Source of the DNA: Planctomycetaceae bacterium
Lineage (GTDB): Bacteria; Planctomycetota; Planctomycetia; Pirellulales; PALSA-1355
Length of the DNA: 10,921 nt
Direction of reading: 5' to 3'
Assembly: GCA_005773095.1 (NCBI GenBank)
Contig: SXHT01000008.1
Coordinates: 1 to 10,921 of the forward strand
Both the position numbers and the translations under genes were made by a program. Position 1 is the first letter of the stretch; each line of letters opens with the position of its first letter. Below the pieces are notes generated by a model that saw only the letters and a program-made list of their open reading frames with translations, did no database searches and was not told where the DNA came from. Below are positions 1 through 4,928 of this stretch, piece after piece.

Positions 1-875
1 ACATCGGCGGTCCCACCGCCAACATGTACGAGATGCGCTGCACTCGCCCCGAGGTCGAAGCCAAATGCCGCCGCCTGAGCTGCGTGCATCCCACGATTTG
101 CAAGCTGCTGGGCACCGACCATGGTCCGCTCGTGCAATTGATGAAAGCGGCCCGCGAGGAGCCGGGTATCAAGAAAGTGCTGGTCGCCTCTGGCATCCGC
201 ATGGATCTGGCGCGGCGCGATCCGGTTTACATGCGCGAGTTGGCAACGCATCATGTCGGCGGATATCTCAAGGTGGCGCCCGAGCACGTTGATCCGAACG
301 TGCTGCACGCGATGAAGAAGCCCGAAGCCGACGATTTCCTTGAATTCGACCGCGAGTTCAAGAAAGCCTCAAACAAGGCGGGCAAGACCCAATACCTGAT
401 TCCGTATTTCATTGCCAGTCACCCCGGAAGTTCCCTCGATTCAATGATCGAGCTGGCCTTGTTCCTCAAGCGCAACCATTACAAGCCCGACCAGGTGCAG
501 GACTTCATCCCCAGCCCGTTCGACATCGCCGCCTGCATGTTCCACACGGGCCTCGACCCATTCACCAAGAAGCCAGTCTATGTCGCCAGGCATCTGCGCG
601 ACCGCAAACTGCAACGGGCATTGATGCAATTCTTCAAGCCGGAGAATTATTTCGAAGTGCGCAAGGCCCTGGAGCAAGCCGGCCGCCAGGACTTGATCGG
701 TGGCGGCTGTGATAGTTTAATCCCCGGCAAGCCACCCAAAGAATCACTCGACCGCCGACGCCGCAGTGCCAACGAACAATTGCGCGAGCACAGCGAAGGG
801 GATCACATTCGCGCGAAGTTCGGCAAAGGCTACCGGCCCCGCCGCGCAACCGCCACGCGCCGCAAGCGGACTTAA
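1..875 (+). CDS. ygiQ: YgiQ-family radical SAM protein, 3' part
   Basis: The reading frame is open from the left edge (first full codon at base 3) to a TAA at 873-875, giving 290 visible C-terminal residues. The visible part starts with IGGPTANMYEM, followed by a cysteine-rich stretch (visible residues C13, C22, C27, C33), then SGIRMDLA, HHVGGYLKVAPEH, QYLIPYFIASHPG and DQVQDFIPSP. This order matches the central and C-terminal parts of YgiQ (UPF0313), ending in the DUF3362-type region. The radical SAM CxxxCxxC site that binds the 4Fe-4S cluster and SAM should lie upstream of the window and is not seen. Family members are cytosolic and their substrate is not established. The last 40 or so residues are very basic and look like a low-complexity tail. 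The next gene follows after 36 bp on the same strand, so the two may be co-transcribed. The ATG at 24 is internal, not a start. Family assignment is firm; biochemical role is unknown. Confidence 0.93.
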   Translation, partial: IGGPTANMYEMRCTRPEVEAKCRRLSCVHPTICKLLGTDHGPLVQLMKAAREEPGIKKVLVASGIRMDLARRDPVYMRELATHHVGGYLKVAPEHVDPNVLHAMKKPEADDFLEFDREFKKASNKAGKTQYLIPYFIASHPGSSLDSMIELALFLKRNHYKPDQVQDFIPSPFDIAACMFHTGLDPFTKKPVYVARHLRDRKLQRALMQFFKPENYFEVRKALEQAGRQDLIGGGCDSLIPGKPPKESLDRRRRSANEQLREHSEGDHIRAKFGKGYRPRRATATRRKRT

Positions 876-911
876 TCCGTCAGGTGCTTCAGCGGCACCG
901 TTGATTTTCCC

Positions 912-1778
912 ATGTTTGCCTCAAATCAATACGAACTGCTCGATTTCGGCGAAGGCCGCAAGCTGGAGCGGTTCGGCGGCTATCTGCTCGATCGGCCAGC
1001 CGGTGGCACCGAGCCGTTCGAGAGATCGTTGTCGCCAGGCGATTGGAAACAATCGGCACGCTACACACGCACCGAAGGTGACCGTGGCAAGTGGTCGTAT
1101 CGATTTCCGCTGCCGAGCACCTGGGAAATTGAGCATGGCCGGCTGGTGTTCGAGGTCAAGCCGACGGAGTTCGGCCACGTGGGCGTTTTTCCGGAGCAGG
1201 CGGCCAACTGGGATTGGATCGCCGATCAGATCGAGCGGATCGAGCCGCCGGTAAAGGTGCTCAATTTGTTCGCTTACACAGGCGGCAGCACGCTCGCAGC
1301 AGCGGCGAAGGGGGCTGAGGTGGTGCATATTGACGCGGCGGAGAACACGATCGCTTGGGCGCGGCAAAACGCGGCCCTCAGCGGCCTGGCCGATGCGCCC
1401 ATCCGCTGGATCGTGGAGGATGCGGAGAAGTTCGTGCGCCGGGAACTGAAGCGCGGCAACCGCTACGATGCGGTAGTGCTCGACCCGCCCACCTTCGGCC
1501 ATGGGCCGAAGGGGGAAACGTGGAAGATCGGCGATCACCTTGCGCCGCTACTTTCGCTGATCGCCGAATTGACGGAAGGGGTTCCGCGGTTCCTGCTCTT
1601 GACCTGCCATTCACCGAATCTTTCGCCGCCTGTGCTCAAGCAACGTCTGATCGACGCCTTCGGCAGGGACACCTGCCGATATACGTCTGCCGAAGCCATG
1701 ATGATCTCCACGGGCGATGGACGCCAGATGCCCTGCGGAAGCCGCGTGCGGTTGGCAGCCCAGGCGGAGGCTGTGTAG
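912..1778 (+). CDS. Class I SAM-dependent methyltransferase, RlmI/RlmK-like
   Basis: A 288-residue protein with a Rossmann-type methyltransferase core. Motif I for SAM binding is VLNLFAYTGGSTLAA (about residues 116-130). An acidic residue at the end of strand 2 is D141 (VVHIDAAE), and motif IV is DPPTFG at 191-196. The DPPxF form is typical of the Methyltrans_SAM group that contains the 23S rRNA cytosine-5 methyltransferase RlmI and the RlmK half of RlmKL. At the place where a catalytic cysteine is expected in m5C enzymes, the sequence reads LLLTCHSPN (about 228-236), so a cysteine is present, though the context is not the standard one. The N-terminal PUA domain of RlmI is absent; about 110 other residues precede the core. 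RNA is the likely substrate by family, but the exact target cannot be read. There is no clear Shine-Dalgarno site before the ATG, and the start is supported mainly by sequence quality. A repeat begins 2 bp after the stop. Confidence 0.85.
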   Translation: MFASNQYELLDFGEGRKLERFGGYLLDRPAGGTEPFERSLSPGDWKQSARYTRTEGDRGKWSYRFPLPSTWEIEHGRLVFEVKPTEFGHVGVFPEQAANWDWIADQIERIEPPVKVLNLFAYTGGSTLAAAAKGAEVVHIDAAENTIAWARQNAALSGLADAPIRWIVEDAEKFVRRELKRGNRYDAVVLDPPTFGHGPKGETWKIGDHLAPLLSLIAELTEGVPRFLLLTCHSPNLSPPVLKQRLIDAFGRDTCRYTSAEAMMISTGDGRQMPCGSRVRLAAQAEAV

Positions 1779-1780
1779 CG

Positions 1781-1881
1781 CAGGGCCGATCACTGTTTTA
1801 CATTCGGCAACCTGGTAGGGCCGGCTTTGCCGGCCGTGGATGGGAAAGTCACGCGAATCCGGCCGGCACAGCCGGCCCTAC
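1781..1881 (+). repeat. 101-bp repeat, copy A (truncated MITE-like element)
   Basis: This stretch is the reverse complement of 3700-3800 with a single mismatch (base 1793 against 3788). It starts with the terminal sequence CAGGGCCGATCACT, ends in GCCGGCCCTAC, and holds two GC-rich hairpins: GGCCGGC-TTT-GCCGGCC near 1819-1835 and GGCCGGC-ACA-GCCGGCC near 1861-1877. The two hairpin units are themselves inverted relative to each other, like a paired REP unit. Unlike copy B, no second terminal inverted repeat follows, and no direct repeat of the 8 bp before it is found after it. It therefore looks truncated at its right end. It lies just behind the methyltransferase stop codon and could also act as a 3'-end structure for that transcript. 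Confidence 0.9.
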
Positions 1882-2119
1882 TTGAGCCCACACCACGAAA
1901 CGACTCCCGACCCCTTCGCTAGGAACAACAACTCGAACAAGCTCAAGGAACCGCGCCCGGCTCAGGAACTACCCGGCCATCCGTCCCGTTCGCGCTCACG
2001 GCGGACGGGCGAAAAACCAGGCTCGCGCCGCGGTGAGTAGCTTGCCGAAAGCCGCCAGCGAGCCGATTGGGGAGTCAGACTGAAGGGGATCGCCACGACC
2101 ACCGAACCGGACTCGCAAA
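1882..2119. other. Intergenic region before the TrmH-family gene
   Basis: Together with repeat copy A this makes a gap of 341 bp without a convincing gene. Short open frames here have a low-complexity, Arg/Pro/Ser-rich composition and no recognisable motif. I see no near-consensus promoter. The one weak structure is CCGTCC (1981-1986) pairing with GGACGG (2003-2008), too small to interpret. The promoter of the downstream methyltransferase gene is presumably here but cannot be placed. Confidence 0.5.
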
Positions 2120-2932
2120 ATGAATCGCCCCGTGATTACCAGCGTTCACAATCAACGCGTCAAAGACGCGGCCAGGCTACGCGAACGCCGGCAGCGAGAG
2201 AAGCAAGGGCGAACGCTGATCGATGGCGCCCGAGAGATCGAGCGGGCATTGCAAGCAGGAATTGAGTTGGTCGAGGTCTTTCTTTGCGATGGATTCTGCT
2301 ACGAGGATCAATTTCAATCGATTGTGGAAGCTATGGATGCGGCGCGCGTCGCCGTGCTGCCGTGTGCGCCGGAGGTCTTTGCCAAGGTTAGCTACGGAGA
2401 TCGCGCCGACGGCATCGTGGCCGTGGCGACGCCGCCGCGCCGCGCTCTTGCCGATCTTAAGTTGAACTCTCCAGCACTGATCGCCGTGCTCGTCGGCCTG
2501 GAAAAGCCAGGCAACGTCGGCGCCGTGCTTCGGAGCGCCGACGCGGCGGGCGTGTCGGCGGTGATCGTCGCTGACAGCGGAACCGACCTCTACAATCCAA
2601 ACGCCATCCGCGCCAGCCTGGGCACAATCTTTTCGCTGCCCACCTGCGAAACGACATCGGCCGAGGCGTTAGCCTGGTTGAGGGGCAACAAATTCAGCAT
2701 GTCCGCCGCCCGGGTCGATGGCACGATCGATTACGTCACCGCCGATTTCCGTGGTTCCTCTGCCATTATTCTTGGCAGCGAAAAATCCGGCCTGCCCCAA
2801 GCATGGCAAGGGATAGATATCACCACCGTCAAACTGCCCATGCGCGGCGTCGCCGACAGTTTGAATGTTTCGGCCACAGCGGCGGTATTGTTCTACGAGG
2901 CGTTGCGGCAACGCTCCTGCGCGGTCAGGTGA
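2120..2932 (+). CDS. TrmH/SpoU-family RNA 2'-O-ribose methyltransferase
   Basis: A 270-residue protein with the three SpoU (alpha/beta-knot) motifs in order. Motif 1 is GLEKPGNVGAVLRSADAAG, with N132, G134 and the catalytic-type R138. Motif 2 is IILGSEKSGLP (about 216-225), with E221. Motif 3 is KLPMRGVADSLNVSATAAVLFYEA (238-261), with S247, N249 and S251. Residues 1-105 form the smaller N-terminal RNA-substrate-binding type domain, starting VITSVHNQRVKDAARLRERR, typical of RlmB/TsnR-like members. Such enzymes methylate ribose 2'-OH groups in rRNA or tRNA using SAM bound in the knot, as dimers. The exact site is not readable, so no gene name is given. There is no good Shine-Dalgarno site; the ATG is chosen because the domain begins within the first ten residues. 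The 3' end overlaps the convergent vapC-type gene by 8 nt. Confidence 0.92.
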   Translation: MNRPVITSVHNQRVKDAARLRERRQREKQGRTLIDGAREIERALQAGIELVEVFLCDGFCYEDQFQSIVEAMDAARVAVLPCAPEVFAKVSYGDRADGIVAVATPPRRALADLKLNSPALIAVLVGLEKPGNVGAVLRSADAAGVSAVIVADSGTDLYNPNAIRASLGTIFSLPTCETTSAEALAWLRGNKFSMSAARVDGTIDYVTADFRGSSAIILGSEKSGLPQAWQGIDITTVKLPMRGVADSLNVSATAAVLFYEALRQRSCAVR

Positions 2933-3359
2933 TCGACGCAGGATTTTCCCATCGCAAACTCTTAAAACGCGCAAAATCGGTGTCGCAGGAAACAAGCACT
3001 GCGTGATTTTCAATCGCGAGCGCTGCCAGATCCGCGTCGTTGGTAAGATTTCCACCGGTTCCCAGTTGCAGCAGCATGCCTCGCATGCGCTGCCAGTGAT
3101 CCTCCGATGCATAAATCACGGCAATGTTCGGATTCGCAAGCCACCCATCAACTTGCTCGACGGCCTCAACGACCGTCAACGGACAGTCGAATGCACCAGG
3201 ACGGGTGGAAATGCGGATGAACCCCACGAGCACGATCCAGGCCAGTCGAATTGGCTCCTCGTTAGCAAGGGAATTCCGCCACCAATCGAGACATGCCTTG
3301 TGGTCGGGCGACTGACGGTTCAGCATGTTCAACAAGATATTGAGATCGACGATCTTCAT
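2925..3359 (-). CDS. vapC: VapC-type PIN-domain toxin (putative ribonuclease)
   Basis: A 144-residue PIN-domain protein, a normal length for VapC. Strand 1 carries D5 in MKIVDLNILL. The third acidic position is in GNLTNDADLAALAIE (D108, D110), and the fourth in LVSCDTDFARF (D126, D128), followed by SLRWENP. This layout fits the VapC subgroup with a GFxRI(S/V)T segment, seen here as VGFIRIST at residues 45-52. VapC toxins are Mg-dependent RNases that cut tRNA or rRNA when released from their antitoxin. The second acidic residue (Glu) of the canonical PIN site is not visible where expected; V44/G46 occupy that area, as I recall for this subgroup. The ATG overlaps the antitoxin TGA in an ATGA, indicating translational coupling. 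The RNA target is unknown. Confidence 0.9.
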   Translation of the reverse strand: MKIVDLNILLNMLNRQSPDHKACLDWWRNSLANEEPIRLAWIVLVGFIRISTRPGAFDCPLTVVEAVEQVDGWLANPNIAVIYASEDHWQRMRGMLLQLGTGGNLTNDADLAALAIENHAVLVSCDTDFARFKSLRWENPASIT

Positions 3360-3625
3360 TTGTGAAGTGCCAGCTTCCGCAGTGTTTCTTGATCCTCTAG
3401 TTCGCCGGCGTATGCGAGCGCCTTGGTGACGTTGAACTTGGGCACCCCCATGTCGAAAACGCGCTGCCGAAACTTATGGTTCTTTTTCGTTCGGCTGCGT
3501 TGAGTGGAATGGAGTCCGTGCCGCAACGTGCGATTCACCATTTCGCAAAGCGACAGGTTTTCTTTCACCGCCCACTGCTTGAGCGTTCGCAGCAAATCGT
3601 CGTCGATACGTAGCGTAGTTCGCAT
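3356..3625 (-). CDS. vapB: VapB-type ribbon-helix-helix antitoxin
   Basis: An 89-residue protein directly upstream of, and overlapping by 4 nt, the PIN toxin gene. Residues 2-8 (RTTLRID) form the expected DNA-contacting beta strand of a ribbon-helix-helix fold. Two helices follow (about 9-20 and 24-38), with the turn ENLSL between them. The C-terminal half (about 50-89) is charged and would wrap around the toxin to block its active site. Such antitoxins dimerise and repress their own operon, usually together with the toxin. The ATG at 3625-3623 is favoured because the fold starts at residue 2. It lies only 8 nt from the predicted -10 box, so there is no room for a Shine-Dalgarno site. The family assignment rests on fold pattern and gene order rather than a specific named subfamily. 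Confidence 0.85.
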   Translation of the reverse strand: MRTTLRIDDDLLRTLKQWAVKENLSLCEMVNRTLRHGLHSTQRSRTKKNHKFRQRVFDMGVPKFNVTKALAYAGELEDQETLRKLALHK

Positions 3626-3631
3626 ACGTAA

Positions 3632-3658
3632 ACATCATAGCATCAACTTCCATGATGT
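3632..3658. promoter_or_regulatory. Candidate VapB operator (7-bp inverted repeat)
   Basis: ACATCAT at 3632-3638 is perfectly inverted as ATGATGT at 3652-3658. The arm centres are 20 bp apart, about two helical turns, and the arms overlap the -10 and -35 boxes. This geometry suits two ribbon-helix-helix dimers shutting off the promoter. The assignment as the VapB site is inference from position and symmetry. Confidence 0.4.
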
Positions 3659-3661
3659 CAA
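3634..3661 (-). promoter_or_regulatory. Sigma70-type promoter of vapBC, probably leaderless
   Basis: On the minus strand, TTGACA (plus-strand 3656-3661) is followed by a 16-bp spacer and TATGAT (plus-strand 3634-3639). The -35 box is perfect and the -10 box matches 5 of 6 consensus positions. The antitoxin ATG begins 8 nt after the -10 box, so transcription would start at or within a few nt of the start codon. This agrees with the lack of a Shine-Dalgarno site. Confidence 0.7.
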
Positions 3662-3677
3662 GTCATCACACCCTGCG

Positions 3678-3800
3678 CAGGGCCAATCAGTTATCCGCTG
3701 TAGGGCCGGCTGTGCCGGCCGGATTCGCGTGACTTTCCCATCCACGGCCGGCAAAGCCGGCCCTACCAGGTTGCCGAATGTAAAACACTGATCGGCCCTG
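3678..3800. mobile_element. MITE-like element (copy B) with TIRs and 8-bp target duplication
   Basis: The element is 123 bp and encodes no protein. Its ends are 14-bp inverted repeats matching at 13 positions: CAGGGCCAATCAGT at 3678-3691 and the complement of CAGGGCCGATCAGT at 3787-3800. It is bracketed by a perfect direct repeat ACCCTGCG at 3670-3677 and 3801-3808, the signature of an 8-bp target-site duplication. Inside are two GC-rich hairpins in inverted orientation, at 3700-3720 and 3746-3766. Bases 3700-3800 match copy A (1781-1881) with one mismatch in inverted orientation. No transposase is present in the window, so it would have been mobilised in trans. It sits 8 bp upstream of the vapBC -35 box and downstream of folD. 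Confidence 0.8.
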
Positions 3801-3860
3801 ACCCTGCGGCCGGTCGCAGACGATACGAGACGGGCGTCGGCGCGACGCGCCATCGGGGCA

Positions 3861-4736
3861 TTACCTCGCCAACTCCTGCTCGCGGGCAGCACGCAACGTG
3901 TTCTCCAACAACATCGCCACCGTTAACGGCCCCACGCCACCGGGAACGGGGGTGATCTGCCCGGCGACTTCCTGGACGCTCTCAAAATCCACGTCGCCGC
4001 AGAGCCCGCGATCAGTGCGGTGAATTCCCACGTCAACCACCGCGGCGCCAGGCTTCACCATCTCGGCCGTGATGAACCGCGGCTTGCCGATGGCCACGAT
4101 CAGCACGTCGGCTTCGCGTGTGACGCTGGGCAAGTCGACCGTGCGACTGTGGCAGACGGTGACCGTCGCATCGGCGCCGGGTCCGCGATTCATCAGCATG
4201 ATTGCCAACGGCTTGCCAACGGTCTCGCTACGGCCAACCACCACCACGCGCCGGCCGGCAACCTCAATCCTGTTCCGCAGAAGCAGTTGCTGAATGCCCG
4301 CGGGCGTGCATGGCAAAAACCGCGGATGCCCTTGCACCATGCGTCCCACGTTTTCCGGGTGAAAGCAATCGACGTCTTTGAGAGGGCTGATGGCCTGCAA
4401 AATGCGACCGGCGTCGATGTGTGAAGGCAGCGGGAGCTGAATCAAGACGCCATGCACCGGCTCGTCCTTTGCCTTGTTGAGCCTGGTGACCAGCGCCAAT
4501 AGTTCGTCTTGCGACACATCGGCGGGCAGACGGTGCAAGCGGCTTTCAATGCCCACCCCCTCGCAGGCGGTCCGCTTGTTGCGGATGTACACCTCGCTAG
4601 CCGGGTCGGTCCCCACCAATACGGCGGCTAGCGTCGGGTCGACGCCGTTGTTCTCAATGAACTCGGCAACCTCTTCGGTCAGTTCGGCCTGAATCTGCTG
4701 GGCGAGGCGTTTGCCATCGAGGATCGTCGCTGCCAC
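3861..4736 (-). CDS. folD: Bifunctional methylenetetrahydrofolate dehydrogenase/cyclohydrolase FolD
   Basis: A 291-residue protein of the usual FolD length. It catalyses NADP-dependent oxidation of 5,10-methylene-THF and hydrolysis of the methenyl form to 10-formyl-THF, feeding purine and formyl-methionine synthesis. The catalytic pair lies in SEVYIRNKRTACEGVGI (Y50, K54). HGVLIQLPLP (95-104) contains Q100, and KDVDCFHPENVGR (120-132) holds the folate-contacting D123. The Rossmann motif is VVVVGRSETVGKP (164-176), and TPVPGGVGPLTVAML (262-276) closes the folate site. The usual KDVDGFH reads KDVDCFH here, with C124 for glycine. The start is a GTG at 4736-4734. An AGGA (plus-strand 4746-4749) sits 9 nt upstream, and the protein opens with the expected ATILDGKRLA. 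It is divergent from the sulfite reductase gene, with 192 bp between them. Confidence 0.96.
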   Translation of the reverse strand: MAATILDGKRLAQQIQAELTEEVAEFIENNGVDPTLAAVLVGTDPASEVYIRNKRTACEGVGIESRLHRLPADVSQDELLALVTRLNKAKDEPVHGVLIQLPLPSHIDAGRILQAISPLKDVDCFHPENVGRMVQGHPRFLPCTPAGIQQLLLRNRIEVAGRRVVVVGRSETVGKPLAIMLMNRGPGADATVTVCHSRTVDLPSVTREADVLIVAIGKPRFITAEMVKPGAAVVDVGIHRTDRGLCGDVDFESVQEVAGQITPVPGGVGPLTVAMLLENTLRAAREQELAR

Positions 4737-4786
4737 GCGGAAAAATCCTGGTTAAGAGTCGATCGAGAATCACGGCATTCTAGCGA

Positions 4787-4851
4787 AGCGGCTTCGGCGC
4801 AACCATTGGCCGTCTGCCACATCCCCGTGGCGGCGCAAGCCGAAAGCCGCT
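4787..4851. repeat. Nested inverted repeat between folD and the sulfite reductase gene
   Basis: AGCGGCTTCGGC (4787-4798) pairs with GCCGAAAGCCGCT (4839-4851) apart from one extra base. Inside it, GCCAC (4816-4820) pairs with GTGGC (4827-4831) around ATCCCC. The structure lies about 50 bp upstream of the folD GTG and ends 77 bp before the sulfite reductase ATG. It could fold in the folD 5' leader, depending on where transcription starts, or be a palindromic repeat unit. No known riboswitch class is recognised. Confidence 0.55.
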
Positions 4852-4860
4852 ATAGTCTAT

Positions 4861-4897
4861 TTGACTTTGGAGCCGTAATCACAACAATTGTAGTAAT
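4861..4897 (+). promoter_or_regulatory. Candidate promoter/operator region of the sulfite reductase gene
   Basis: TTGACT at 4861-4866 is a good -35-like box, but the sequence about 17 bp further on (near 4884-4889) is a poor -10. Overlapping that spot is a 20-bp dyad at 4878-4897 (left arm ATCACAACAA, right arm TTGTAGTAAT; 8 of 10 positions complementary). It is centred about 41 bp before the ATG. A weak -10 box combined with a dyad fits an activator- or repressor-controlled promoter. Linking it to the nearby LysR protein is inference. The 8-mer ATTGTAGT recurs at 7419-7426, upstream of the LysR gene. Confidence 0.35.
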
Positions 4898-4928
4898 GTT
4901 AGTCATCATTCGGCAATAGGATCGGTCC

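Noticed and set aside
1840..2040. 66-codon open frame starting inside repeat copy A
   Set aside because: It begins in a mobile repeat and continues with Ser/Arg/Pro-rich low-complexity sequence. It lacks any sign of coding constraint that I can see.
2865..3365. Plus-strand open frame across the toxin gene
   Set aside because: It is antisense to the vapC-type gene, whose PIN motifs and ATGA coupling support the minus strand. No motif is seen in the plus frame.
2925..3800. vapBC plus mobile element as part of a defence island
   Set aside because: Only a single toxin-antitoxin pair is present, with housekeeping genes on both sides and no restriction, CRISPR, retron or other defence gene.
3804..3819. 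CTGCG-GCCGGT-CGCAG as a folD terminator
   Set aside because: The 5-bp stem has no adjacent T-run on the folD strand, and part of it is explained by the target duplication ACCCTGCG.
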